Positions 35,472 to 43,151 are shown, numbered from the stretch's first letter. The stretch is 64,000 bases of DNA from JAYTJL01 sp964400155 (GCA_964400155.1 CAYNSQ010000002.1:37910-101909); one strand, 5' to 3'. Notes: generated from the sequence alone by a model not told the origin. Program-made: numbers and translations.

Positions 35472-36689
35472 ATGTCCAAAATTCTTGCCAAAACCTTACA
35501 GCAACCAGAAGAGCTTGTAGAAGGTCTGATTGCAAAACTAGAAAAACTTAGTGGCTTTGCTGCGCATGATTTGCATTTTTCCTCACATTCTATGCAGTTG
35601 CTTACAAAAAAAACAGCTGAGCTTGGTTTAGATTCAAAAGACACTAACGAAGAAGAATTATATTGGGCTCTTATGCATAAATTTGCCGAAGCAAATGACT
35701 ATTTTGAAAAAAAATATTTTAATAACCAAGCAACATCAGCTGACAAGCTAAAGATTATAGCTGGCATGGCATCTAACAGCCTAGAATTAGAGAAGTCATG
35801 GACTCTAAAATCATCAGTTGCCAAAAAACTGTTACGTAAGAATCCACCTAAAGTGCTACAAAAACAACTTGGTTACCGTTCGCTAGAATCAATGTTGAAA
35901 CATGAGGATTGTCTTGTTGTATTGAGTACAGCGTTAAGTTTGTGCAGTTCACACTGGGAACATCTTATAAATAGCCAAATCAATAGGTTAACGGCAACTG
36001 ATTTTGAGGAAAGAACTCAAAAGGTCGTAGTACTAAACGGCAAATGGCTACCCGTCATAAATATTCTTCCAGTTGTCACCAGTAATGCGCTAACTGGTAT
36101 GGTAATCTTGTCTCCTAATGAGCTTAGCGTAAATGTACCCGGTTTATCTTTACTGGTTGTTACTGCCCAGAACTTAGAGTCAAACAGAATTTCAAGTATA
36201 GCGTTGAGAATGCCAGAACTAAGTAGCCCAGAGCACTCTTTTGTAGCTAGAATTGGTGGCGCAGCAATAAGTTGGAATAGTCTTCTGTTCCATTTGGGTA
36301 AATTACACGCTAGTGATCATCCGGAGATATTTGAACCGCACATATTAGCTGAGCATCTTAGTAGCTTAAGTATTTCTAAGCGTATTTGTTCAATTCATCC
36401 TATACTAAATTTTTGGAAAGATTCAGAGTATTTACTTAAAGGCCACGGTAGTAAGCAAGTGTCGGCCAACATTGTTGATGTTGCTACTAATTTTGCAAAT
36501 AAGTCTCAGCTAGGCTCTAACACCACCCAGGCCGGTAGGTCGGCTTATTGGAATCATCTACTGGATAAATACATTCAACATCCGGTAGTTTTTGATAAAA
36601 TCATAACTGATATTGAAGATACACTAGCGCCACAGTATCGAGATAATGATACGATAGCGTTAGAATATGCTGATGTAAGGAGCAATTAG
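35472..36689 (+). CDS. Unknown protein, 405 residues, conserved operon position
   Basis: I do not recognise this protein. ATG 35472 follows the pfkB stop by 2 nt; an in-frame ATG at 35424 lies within pfkB and is less likely. The sequence is mixed alpha/beta with no signal peptide or membrane helix. The N-terminal half is helical and Lys/Leu-rich (residues 1-150). The second half has several hydrophobic strands (KVVVLNGKWLPVINILPVV, VPGLSLLVVTA) and ends acidic. Scattered His and Cys residues form no known motif. The GTG of the LOG-like gene follows 1 nt after its stop, so it belongs to the pfkB-LOG transcript. Confidence 0.8.
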   Translation: MSKILAKTLQQPEELVEGLIAKLEKLSGFAAHDLHFSSHSMQLLTKKTAELGLDSKDTNEEELYWALMHKFAEANDYFEKKYFNNQATSADKLKIIAGMASNSLELEKSWTLKSSVAKKLLRKNPPKVLQKQLGYRSLESMLKHEDCLVVLSTALSLCSSHWEHLINSQINRLTATDFEERTQKVVVLNGKWLPVINILPVVTSNALTGMVILSPNELSVNVPGLSLLVVTAQNLESNRISSIALRMPELSSPEHSFVARIGGAAISWNSLLFHLGKLHASDHPEIFEPHILAEHLSSLSISKRICSIHPILNFWKDSEYLLKGHGSKQVSANIVDVATNFANKSQLGSNTTQAGRSAYWNHLLDKYIQHPVVFDKIITDIEDTLAPQYRDNDTIALEYADVRSN

Positions 36690-36690
36690 G

Positions 36691-37266
36691 GTGGGCAAAA
36701 CAACTTATCAATTTTGTGTATCAGGCGCTTCTAAAGGAGAAAGTGTAGACCAAGGCCGAAAATTGGCAGAATTGGCTGGCAAGCACATTGCTCTGTCCGG
36801 ACATAGCCTACTGACTGGTGCCACAACCGGTCTGCCGGACGCAGCAGCGCAAGGCTATAAATCATCTGGTGGGCGGATGAGCCTTGGCATAAGTCCGGCA
36901 AGCACTAAGGTAGAACATATACTTAAATATCGACTGCCAATTGAGCAATATGATGCAATTTTGTATTCAGGTCTTCACTATGTTGGTCGAGATGCATTAC
37001 TGATTAACTCAGCCGATGCAGTTATTAGTATTGGTGGTAGAATTGGTACTCTTCATGAATTTACAATTGCCATAGAGACCAATACCCCAATTGGTTTTTT
37101 ACAAGGAGCCGGTGGAGTCAGCGACGAAATCAAGGATCTAATTAACATAACTCAAGCAGATGATAATCTTGTTATTTTTGAATCTGATCCTGAGGTCTTA
37201 ATACATAAACTTACTAAACTACTAGACGAGATTCATAAAGACTATAGCGGCATCTACTCCTCTTAA
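36691..37266 (+). CDS. LOG/SLOG-family nucleotide-binding protein
   Basis: The 191-residue Rossmann-like protein has an N-terminal FCVSGASKGE, the helix region LTGATTGLPDAAAQGYKSSGG and the diagnostic ISIGGRIGTLHEFTIAIE near residue 115. The last is a variant of the LOG motif PGGxGTxxE with His before Glu retained. Relatives include cytokinin-type phosphoribohydrolases and nucleotide sensors, and the true substrate is unknown. The start codon is GTG. It ends 20 nt before uvrB. Confidence 0.8.
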   Translation: MGKTTYQFCVSGASKGESVDQGRKLAELAGKHIALSGHSLLTGATTGLPDAAAQGYKSSGGRMSLGISPASTKVEHILKYRLPIEQYDAILYSGLHYVGRDALLINSADAVISIGGRIGTLHEFTIAIETNTPIGFLQGAGGVSDEIKDLINITQADDNLVIFESDPEVLIHKLTKLLDEIHKDYSGIYSS

Positions 37267-37286
37267 AACACTGCTACAATTAGGAG

Positions 37287-39245
37287 ATGGCTAAATTTAA
37301 ATTAGCGGCGAAGTACAAACCGACGGGAGACCAACCTTCAGCTATTGCTAAATTGACAGAAGGTATAGACAGAGGAGAAAAAAACCAAGTACTGCTGGGC
37401 GTGACTGGTAGTGGCAAAACTTTTACGATGGCTAATTTGATAGCTAACACTCAAAAAACCACGTTAGTACTTAGTCACAACAAGACATTGGCAGCACAAC
37501 TGTTTAACGAATTCAAACTTTTTTTTCCAAATAATGCAGTTCATTATTTTGTTAGTTATTTTGATTATTACCAGCCGGAGGCTTATGTGCCTCGGAGTGA
37601 TACTTATATAGAAAAAGACAGTGATATCAATGAAGAAATAGATAGACTACGTCACGCTGCTACTGCAGCACTACTGTCTCGTAAGGACGTTATTATTGTT
37701 GCCAGTGTGAGTTGTATATATGGCATTGGTTCAGTCGATGACTATGGCAATATGGCAGTTAGACTGTCAGTCGGAGAGCGGCGAGTTCGTGACAAGTTGC
37801 TTCGTCAGTTAACAGATATTCAGTATCATCGCAATGACATGGCTTTTGAACGCGGCAACTTCAGGGTGCGGGGAGATGTAGTAGATGTTTTTCCGGCTGG
37901 TGAAGAATCAGCTTATAGAATTGAGTTATTTGGTGACACAGTAGAGAAAATTACTCAAATAAATCCACTGACAGGAGAAGTTGAAAAAAATTTGAATGAG
38001 TTGAGTATATTTCCTGGCAGCCACTATGTGACACCTGAAGAAAAGCTAAAAGTCGCCCTGTCTAAAATCCGCGATGAGTCGGAAGAAAGGGCTACTTGGT
38101 TTAGAAAAAACGGCAAGCTGCTGGAAGCCCAACGACTGGAACAGCGTGTGAAGTTTGACCTGGAGATGCTAGAACAAACCGGTTTTGTAAAAGGAATAGA
38201 AAATTACAGTCGCTACCTCACCAACCGAGAAGAAGGCGAACAACCGGCTACGCTGATGGACTACTTCCCAGATGATTATTTGTTGTTGATTGACGAATCG
38301 CACATGAGTATTCCTCAGGTAAGGGGTATGTACCACGGCGACAGAGCCCGCAAGGAGGTTCTGGTAGAGCATGGATTTAGACTACCAAGTGCTTTGGATA
38401 ATCGTCCGTTAACTTTTTCTGAGTTTGAACGACATATGAATCAAGTTGTTTATGTCAGCGCCACACCTGCTGAGTATGAGTTGTCGCGTAGCCCCACACC
38501 TGTTCAGCAAGTTATCAGACCAACAGGACTACTTGATCCAAAGATTGAAATTCGTCCGGTTGAGGGGCAAGTGGATGATCTTATTGCCGAGATTCGAGCA
38601 ACAACCGCCAAAGGCCAACGAGTTTTGGTAACTACCTTAACAAAACGTATGAGCGAAGACTTAAGTGAATATTTACAAGAGTTAAATATGAAAGTTGCCT
38701 ATATTCATAGCGAAGTAGAAACATTAGAGCGAACCGATATTTTGCGTGACCTGCGTCTTGGCGTGTACGACGTGTTGGTAGGGATTAATTTACTGCGAGA
38801 AGGTTTAGATTTACCAGAAGTAAGTTTGGTAGCAATACTGGATGCTGATAAGGAAGGTTTTTTGCGTAGTGAACAAGCCCTGATTCAGACTGTCGGCCGC
38901 GCAGCACGACATTTGGAAGGACGAGTTATTATGTACGCTGATCATATTACCGGAAGCATGAAAAGAACAATTGATGAAACAAATCGTCGACGAAAAATTC
39001 AAGAGGAATACAACATAAAACACGGCATTACAGCCAAAAGTATCAGCCGAGCTGTAGAGGAATCTATGCCTCGTTCTACAAAGTCAGATCAACCCAAACT
39101 TGATCTTAAGAAAATACCAAAAGATGAATACAACCATCTTATACATGACTTAACCACACAAATGGACTTAGCTGCTGCTAACCTTGAATTTGAAAAAGCC
39201 GCAGATTTGCGTGACTTAATAGAAGAAGTTAAAGCTAAACTATAA
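37287..39245 (+). CDS. uvrB: Excinuclease ABC subunit B
   Basis: The 652-residue protein is a full UvrB. It has Walker A GVTGSGKTFTMANLI, the beta-hairpin region YFDYYQPEAYVPRSDTYIEKD, helicase motifs LLLIDESH, YVSATPAEYE, VGINLLREGLDLPEV and QTVGRAARH, and a C-terminal UVR motif (about 615-650) that contacts UvrC. The start lies 6 nt after an extended -10 box (TG-C-TACAAT, 37272-37280) with TAGGAG overlapping, so the leader is minimal. A heptamer array begins at the base after its stop codon. Confidence 0.96.
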   Translation: MAKFKLAAKYKPTGDQPSAIAKLTEGIDRGEKNQVLLGVTGSGKTFTMANLIANTQKTTLVLSHNKTLAAQLFNEFKLFFPNNAVHYFVSYFDYYQPEAYVPRSDTYIEKDSDINEEIDRLRHAATAALLSRKDVIIVASVSCIYGIGSVDDYGNMAVRLSVGERRVRDKLLRQLTDIQYHRNDMAFERGNFRVRGDVVDVFPAGEESAYRIELFGDTVEKITQINPLTGEVEKNLNELSIFPGSHYVTPEEKLKVALSKIRDESEERATWFRKNGKLLEAQRLEQRVKFDLEMLEQTGFVKGIENYSRYLTNREEGEQPATLMDYFPDDYLLLIDESHMSIPQVRGMYHGDRARKEVLVEHGFRLPSALDNRPLTFSEFERHMNQVVYVSATPAEYELSRSPTPVQQVIRPTGLLDPKIEIRPVEGQVDDLIAEIRATTAKGQRVLVTTLTKRMSEDLSEYLQELNMKVAYIHSEVETLERTDILRDLRLGVYDVLVGINLLREGLDLPEVSLVAILDADKEGFLRSEQALIQTVGRAARHLEGRVIMYADHITGSMKRTIDETNRRRKIQEEYNIKHGITAKSISRAVEESMPRSTKSDQPKLDLKKIPKDEYNHLIHDLTTQMDLAAANLEFEKAADLRDLIEEVKAKL

Positions 39246-39301
39246 TTACAGGTTACAGAATACAGGTTACAGGTTACAGGTTACAGGTTACAGGTTACAG
39301 G
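39246..39301. repeat. Heptamer tandem array (TTACAGG x8) abutting the uvrB stop
   Basis: Eight perfect-length 7-bp units fill 56 bp. Units 1 and 4-8 are TTACAGG; units 2 and 3 are TTACAGA and ATACAGG. The array begins at the base after the TAA of uvrB. Confidence 0.85.
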
Positions 39302-39342
39302 TTTTGTGCTTCAGCACAAAATTCAAACAAGATTTGAATTTT
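39302..39342. terminator. Two overlapping hairpins after uvrB
   Basis: TTTTGTGCT and AGCACAAAA pair perfectly (39302-39321, loop TC). AAAATTCAAA and TTTGAATTTT pair perfectly (39318-39342, loop CAAGA). They share the AAAA at 39318-39321, so only one can form fully. The second has an A-run before and a T-run after it, which suggests a bidirectional terminator separating uvrB from the minus-strand genes of the GC-rich island. Confidence 0.6.
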
Positions 39343-39352
39343 CTGTTGAAGG

Positions 39353-39364
39353 GCAGAGTAGTAA
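39353..39364. repeat. Left arm of the island inverted repeat
   Basis: GCAGAGTAGTAA, exact reverse complement of 40755-40766. A related imperfect copy, GCAGAGTTGAG, lies in direct orientation at 40828-40838 outside the right arm. Confidence 0.5.
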
Positions 39365-39445
39365 TTAGCCCACATATGATGAGTGAGAAAATAGTTATTG
39401 CCAAGACCTAGTTAGTAGACCTTAACATTTTCTCTCGCCACTGTC

Positions 39446-39474
39446 GGGGTGCTGGCCGAATTGCCAGCCACCCC
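39446..39474 (-). terminator. GC-rich hairpin at the 3' end of the island operon
   Basis: Read on the minus strand, GGGGT plus GGCTGGC pairs with GCCAGCACCCC (one bulged base) around AATTCG. It lies about 20 bp after the stop of the last island gene. No T-run follows, so termination would be inefficient or Rho-assisted. Confidence 0.45.
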
Positions 39475-39489
39475 TAGCCGCTTGATGGT

Positions 39490-39843
39490 CTAGCGACTGA
39501 CGAATCCCCGACGGATGACATCCATCAGCGCATCCTGTGCTGGGAGGCGGTACCCTGAACAGGCCACCTCTAGCGTGATCGCTCGGGTTGCGATGCACGC
39601 GCATTGGATGCGATGGCGATCAGCCATGGCCGCGAGATGCTCGCAGATGGCCTCACCATAAGGCCCAAGGGCCTCGCTCAGGTTGGTCTCGTCGGAACTG
39701 GAGATTGTCGTTCCGTTCTTGAAGCGAACGACCACAGTTGACCTGTTCGTGAAAGAACCGGGCACTCCACGAACGAACTTTGCGCCACACTTCAAAGGGG
39801 CGCTCGGATCGGTCGGGAGTGGCTCACAAATCGGTTGCGGCAT
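39490..39843 (-). CDS. Island gene 4: unknown 117-residue protein
   Basis: The ATG is preceded by AAGGAAA about 8 nt upstream. The protein is unrecognised: an N-terminal Pro/Cys stretch (PQPICEPLPTDPSAPLKCG), then VVVRFKNGTTISSSDETNLSEALGPYGEAICEHLAAMADRHRIQCACIATRAITLEVACSG-type sequence with six cysteines, and a helical end. Codon use is strongly GC-rich, matching its three partners and not the host genes. It is the last gene of the four-gene set, 33 nt after the third. Confidence 0.6.
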   Translation of the reverse strand: MPQPICEPLPTDPSAPLKCGAKFVRGVPGSFTNRSTVVVRFKNGTTISSSDETNLSEALGPYGEAICEHLAAMADRHRIQCACIATRAITLEVACSGYRLPAQDALMDVIRRGFVSR

Positions 39844-39876
39844 TGTGCTGTGTTTCCTTTCGGGGGAATGTTCGTT

Positions 39877-40164
39877 CTAGCGTCCGAGCGATGCTCGCAG
39901 GAGCACCTCTCGGATCTTGCCGACCACGTACTCTTGCAGCTCGGTGTCTTGAGCTGTCTCCTCGTCGATCATGTCCACCACGACCATCTGCCCGTAGGCA
40001 CGGACGTCGATCACCAGAGGATTGTCTCGCAACTCATCCTCCAGCGCGTGCTGGTAGCGATCACGCAGAATCACACCAGCCGGCAGCTCGAAGACGAGTT
40101 CTCCGGGCTTCCTTCCTTCGGAAGCCTCGATTTCCAGAGGGAACATCAGTTCTGCTTCGGACAA
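39877..40164 (-). CDS. Island gene 3: unknown 95-residue acidic protein
   Basis: The start is TTG at 40164, fixed by AGAAGGAG 5 nt upstream. The protein has alternating strands and helices: a beta-like N-terminus (MFPLEIEASEGRKPGELVF), a helix (RYQHALEDELRDNP) and a strand-helix end (MVVVDMIDEETAQDTELQEYVVGKIREVLL). It carries many Asp and Glu residues and no Cys. No family is recognised. It lies 24 nt after gene 2 in the same orientation. Confidence 0.6.
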   Translation of the reverse strand: MSEAELMFPLEIEASEGRKPGELVFELPAGVILRDRYQHALEDELRDNPLVIDVRAYGQMVVVDMIDEETAQDTELQEYVVGKIREVLLRASLGR

Positions 40165-40188
40165 CTTTACTCCTTCTGGTTGGGGGTG

Positions 40189-40473
40189 CTAGGCAGCGCG
40201 TACAGTCGTGTTGCTTGTGAGTAACCTCCGAATGTCAGACTCGACAATCGAATTGCATACCCACAGGTTTCCGTCATGGAGTTGAACACGCACCCAGCGC
40301 AAGTGGACGTCGTAGTCCTTGACTCTCAGGTCTCCTTCCAGAGCTCTCTCTACGTTCTTGCTAGTGAAAGCCCCCAGAATGGAGTGTCTTGCGCTGAGCC
40401 TGAACTCTCGCCAACGCATGTCCATTGTATCTATGACATGGATGGTGATACCGTCGTCTTCCAAGTACCTCAC
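40189..40473 (-). CDS. Island gene 2: unknown about 94-residue protein
   Basis: AGGAGGTGA lies at the very start of the frame. The GTG at 40473 overlaps this ribosome site and is too close to use, so the TTG 6 nt downstream (40464) may be the true start. The protein has strands such as YDVHLRWVRVQLHDGNLWVCNSIVESDIRRLL, suggesting a small beta fold; no family is recognised. Codon use is GC-rich. It lies 20 nt after gene 1. Confidence 0.55.
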   Translation of the reverse strand: MRYLEDDGITIHVIDTMDMRWREFRLSARHSILGAFTSKNVERALEGDLRVKDYDVHLRWVRVQLHDGNLWVCNSIVESDIRRLLTSNTTVRAA

Positions 40474-40493
40474 CTCCTATATGTATTGCTGGG

Positions 40494-40733
40494 CTACTTG
40501 GTTTGTAGCGCCTCCTTGGTGGTTGACTGGATCACCGTGTTGGGGATGTCAGGAGGCGTATCCACGAACATCTTCTCGCAGAAGATGCTACGGATATTAC
40601 CCCCGATTTGCCCAAAGGCCTGGTGGAGCCGATCTCTGTGCTCAGCCAGAAACACACCCGGCACCATGACCAGCCATTCGGTCTGACGGACGCCTTTGAT
40701 GCTTCGGGTGAATGCACCGGTCAACACTTGCAT
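40494..40733 (-). CDS. Island gene 1: unknown 79-residue protein
   Basis: The ATG at 40733 has an excellent ribosome site, AGAGGAGGTC, 3 nt upstream. The sequence is helical in the middle (FLAEHRDRLHQAFGQIGG) with one Cys and no membrane segment. No family is recognised. It is the first gene of the island operon and its ribosome site lies just inside the right inverted-repeat arm. Confidence 0.6.
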   Translation of the reverse strand: MQVLTGAFTRSIKGVRQTEWLVMVPGVFLAEHRDRLHQAFGQIGGNIRSIFCEKMFVDTPPDIPNTVIQSTTKEALQTK

Positions 40734-40754
40734 ATTGACCTCCTCTGTTGGGTT

Positions 40755-40766
40755 TTACTACTCTGC
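40755..40766. repeat. Right arm of the island inverted repeat
   Basis: TTACTACTCTGC, exact reverse complement of 39353-39364. A small perfect hairpin, CCGCT-GCG-AGCGG (40792-40804), lies further right, still within GC-rich sequence. Confidence 0.5.
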
Positions 40767-40903
40767 TTGTTAATGAACCAACTACAAAACACCGCTGCGA
40801 GCGGCGAATCTGATTGGTCCACCACGAGCAGAGTTGAGTTAGTCATCCACAAGTTTACAATAAGCTAATACATTTGTCAATAGAGGTGGCATCTGTAAAT
40901 GTC

Positions 40904-40912
40904 TGGTATAAT
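40904..40912 (+). promoter_or_regulatory. Extended -10 promoter of gatC
   Basis: TG-G-TATAAT (40904-40912) is an ideal extended -10 box. The gatC ATG is 11 nt downstream, leaving a leader of at most about 5 nt. Confidence 0.65.
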
Positions 40913-40923
40913 TTAGAGCTAGA

Positions 40924-41214
40924 ATGTCGAAATTGACTCGGGACGATGTCTTAAAACTTGCTAAATTAAGTCGTCTAAAACTATCAGAAGAAGAAATAAC
41001 AAAATTTCAGACAGAATTATCTGAAATTTTGGGATATGTTGAGATGTTAGACAAAGTTGATGTAACAGGTCTAGAACCAACTTATCAAGTAACAGGTCTA
41101 TCTAATGTCACACGCCAAGACGAAATAAAACAATATCAGGCCAAACCAGCTGATCTGCTTAAGAATGCTCCTGCAACCCAAGATGGACAGTTTAAGGTGA
41201 AAAAAGTCCTATGA
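40924..41214 (+). CDS. gatC: Aspartyl/glutamyl-tRNA amidotransferase subunit C
   Basis: The 96-residue protein shows the GatC pattern: LTRDDVLKLAKLSRLKLSEEEITKFQTELSEILGYVEMLDKVDVTGLEPT. It stabilises GatA and bridges it to GatB. The stop overlaps the gatA start (ATGA). It opens the gatC-gatA-HEPN-gatB operon, which makes Gln-tRNA-Gln (and perhaps Asn-tRNA-Asn) by transamidation. The transcript appears leaderless. Confidence 0.93.
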   Translation: MSKLTRDDVLKLAKLSRLKLSEEEITKFQTELSEILGYVEMLDKVDVTGLEPTYQVTGLSNVTRQDEIKQYQAKPADLLKNAPATQDGQFKVKKVL

Positions 41215-42704
41215 GNNNNNNNNNNNNNNNNNNNNNNNNNNNNNNNNNNNNNNNNNNNNNNNNNNNNNNNNNNNNNNNNNNNNNNNNNNNNNNNNNNNNN
41301 NNNNNNNNNNNNNNNATTGCTGAGAAAGTACGCAAAGGTGAGCTGAAGGCGACAGACCTTGTTAACAAATCGTTGGCTGAAATAAGTGCCAACGAAGACT
41401 ATGATGCAATTATTTCTACATTGGATGAGCGTGCTTTGCAAAGAGCAGCTGAAATTGACGGAGCACCAAGAGGTCGTCTTGCAGGAGTGCCATTTGTTGC
41501 TAAAGATAACTTCTTAACCTTTGGTGGCAAGACTACTGCAGCCAGCAATATACTCAAACCTTTTGAGGCGCCTTACCAAGCAACAGCTATAGAAAGGCTC
41601 GAAGCTGAGGGTGCAATTTGTGTTGCCAAAGCTAACTTAGATGCTTTTGCTCACGGTAGCAGTACAGAAAACAGTGATTTTATGGTTACTAAAAACCCGC
41701 ATGACAAATCGCGGGTGCCAGGTGGAAGTAGCGGTGGTAGTGCAGCGGCTGTTGTTCTTGGGATGACTCCTTTTGCGCTAGGTACCGACACCGGTGGTTC
41801 TATAAGATTGCCGGCTAGTTTTTGCGGGGCAGTTGGTTATAAACCAACCTATGGACTGGTTAGTCGCAGCGGAGTCGTTGCAATGGCTAGCAGCACAGAT
41901 GTAATTGGACCAATAACAAGTTCGGTAGAAGATGCAGCGCTAGTGCTGGATGTAATGAGCGGCAAAGACGAATTAGACTCAACTACCATAGAAAAAGATG
42001 TAGCCGGCTACCAGCTTTCAGCTAAAAGCTATCAGCTGAACAATACCAAGATTGGCATTGTTGGTGAGTATATGACAGATGATATGGATCCTCAGGTAAA
42101 AAACAGTATTCTCTCAGCTGTCGATAAGTTAAAATCAGCCGGCGCCGAGATAGTTGAAGTAAGTTTGCCTAGTGTGCCTCTGGCGTTGGCAGTTTATTAC
42201 ATAATTTGTCCGGCAGAAGTTAGTAGTAATTTAGCTCGTTATGATGGACAAAGGTATGGATACTCTTCAGTAGATGCTAAAGATTTACTGGAAAGCTATG
42301 AACTCAGCCGAGAACAAGGTTTTGGAGCAGAGGCCAAACGTAGAATAATGATTGGGTCTTATGTTTTGTCTAGCGGTTATTATGACGCTTATTACAAAAA
42401 AGCCCAGACTGTACGCACAAAACTAATTAATGAAGTTAAGGATGCTTTTAGCAATGTAGATTTTTTGGTTGGCCCGGTAGCGCCAACAGTAGCACCTAAA
42501 ATAGGTGAAAAAACCAGTGACCCAATGCAAATGTATCTGCTAGACATTATGACGGTTGCTGCAAACATTACCGGCAACCCGGCGGTAAGTCTGCCCTGTG
42601 GCGAAGTAAACAGCCTGCCAGTAGGCCTACAAATAATTGGTGCTCAAGGAGCCGATCGTAAATTATTGCAAATGGCTAAGAATTTTGAGGAGATTTGCAA
42701 ATAA
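41211..42704 (+). CDS. gatA: Aspartyl/glutamyl-tRNA amidotransferase subunit A, interrupted by an N-run
   Basis: The ATG at 41211 overlaps the gatC stop. Bases 41216-41315 are N, so the first 35 or so residues are unknown. The amidase catalytic triad is visible after the gap: Lys in FVAKDNF (about residue 97), Ser in GGSSGGSAAAV (about 172) and Ser in GTDTGGSIRLPA (about 192). It releases ammonia from glutamine for GatB. A 35-bp heptamer array sits in frame at 42007-42041 and encodes GYQLSAKSYQLN, just before KIGIVGEYM. The array falls in a surface linker and adds residues without breaking the frame. Confidence 0.92.
   Translation: MXXXXXXXXXXXXXXXXXXXXXXXXXXXXXXXXXXIAEKVRKGELKATDLVNKSLAEISANEDYDAIISTLDERALQRAAEIDGAPRGRLAGVPFVAKDNFLTFGGKTTAASNILKPFEAPYQATAIERLEAEGAICVAKANLDAFAHGSSTENSDFMVTKNPHDKSRVPGGSSGGSAAAVVLGMTPFALGTDTGGSIRLPASFCGAVGYKPTYGLVSRSGVVAMASSTDVIGPITSSVEDAALVLDVMSGKDELDSTTIEKDVAGYQLSAKSYQLNNTKIGIVGEYMTDDMDPQVKNSILSAVDKLKSAGAEIVEVSLPSVPLALAVYYIICPAEVSSNLARYDGQRYGYSSVDAKDLLESYELSREQGFGAEAKRRIMIGSYVLSSGYYDAYYKKAQTVRTKLINEVKDAFSNVDFLVGPVAPTVAPKIGEKTSDPMQMYLLDIMTVAANITGNPAVSLPCGEVNSLPVGLQIIGAQGADRKLLQMAKNFEEICK
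41216..41315. other. Assembly gap of 100 N inside gatA
   Basis: This is exactly 100 N, the conventional size for a gap of unknown length. The frame on both sides agrees only if the gap is 100 bp or differs by a multiple of three. Confidence 0.95.
42007..42041. repeat. In-frame heptamer array inside gatA
   Basis: The five 7-bp units are GCTACCA, GCTTTCA, GCTAAAA, GCTATCA and GCTGAAC. The unit family is the same as in the clpC leader (AGCTATC, AGCTAAA) and, reverse complemented, the obgE array. Confidence 0.75.
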
Positions 42705-43108
42705 TGTTTTACTTTATTGCCGCTGTAATAATTTTTGGGATATTGGTACTGGTATTAATAAGTCGTTTTGGCAGGCATATGCCTTCCAGACTTAATAAAA
42801 ATTATTTTCACAGCCAATGGAGTGGACTGCTTCTAAAAGTAAAAACACCTGAAGGGATGGTGCTGGCAGTAATTGAGGCTGACAAACTACTTGATGAAGC
42901 TTTAAAAAAACGCCACTTCAAAGGAAAGACAATGGGTGAAAGGCTTGTTTCCGCTCAACGTACGCTTACCAACAATGATAGTGTCTGGTTTGCTCACAAA
43001 TTGCGAAACCGTTTGGTACACGAACCAAACGTAAAACTTAAAAAGAAGGAAGCCCAAAAAGCACTGGAGGGTTTTAAACAAGCACTAAAGGATCTCGGAG
43101 CGCTATGA
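42704..43108 (+). CDS. Membrane-anchored HEPN-like protein in the gatCAB operon
   Basis: The ATG at 42704 shares a base with the gatA stop. The 134-residue protein has one N-terminal membrane helix (about residues 2-21), a short basic linker and a helical domain. Near residue 101 it reads LRNRLVHEP: Arg101-Asn-x3-His106 is the RNxxxH motif of HEPN RNA-binding/RNase domains, placed after a helix as usual. HEPN proteins act as ribonucleases or RNA binders. Lying between gatA and gatB, it may have some link to tRNA, but this is inference; it may equally be a neutral passenger. No partner nucleotidyltransferase (MNT) is present. Confidence 0.7.
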   Translation: MFYFIAAVIIFGILVLVLISRFGRHMPSRLNKNYFHSQWSGLLLKVKTPEGMVLAVIEADKLLDEALKKRHFKGKTMGERLVSAQRTLTNNDSVWFAHKLRNRLVHEPNVKLKKKEAQKALEGFKQALKDLGAL

Positions 43109-43151
43109 GTTCATTTACCATTTATTTTCCATCTAGCATTTGGAGTTGTAG

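Larger units (their letters stand above)
39353..40766. other. GC-rich foreign-looking island with 12-bp terminal inverted repeat
   Basis: From about 39425 to 40745 the base composition changes sharply to visibly GC-rich, unlike the AT-rich genes on both sides. Four small minus-strand genes, each with its own strong ribosome site, fill it; most genes around it have none. GCAGAGTAGTAA at 39353-39364 recurs as its exact reverse complement TTACTACTCTGC at 40755-40766, so the whole 1.4 kb is bracketed by a 12-bp inverted repeat. No transposase or integrase is encoded. It could be a non-autonomous mobile element, a piece of phage or plasmid DNA, or an acquired gene cassette. No N-run bounds it, so mis-assembly is possible but not indicated. 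Confidence 0.5.

Noticed and set aside
39246..39301. Possible CRISPR array at this and other heptamer repeats
   Set aside because: Units are 7 bp with no spacers and no cas genes are present.
39422..39604. 60-codon minus-strand frame at the island's left end
   Set aside because: It overlaps the better-supported gene at 39490-39843 in another frame and runs through the terminator-like hairpin.
39683..40220. Plus-strand reading frames through the GC-rich island
   Set aside because: They are antisense to four consecutive minus-strand frames that each have a ribosome site. Long open frames on the other strand are expected in GC-rich DNA.
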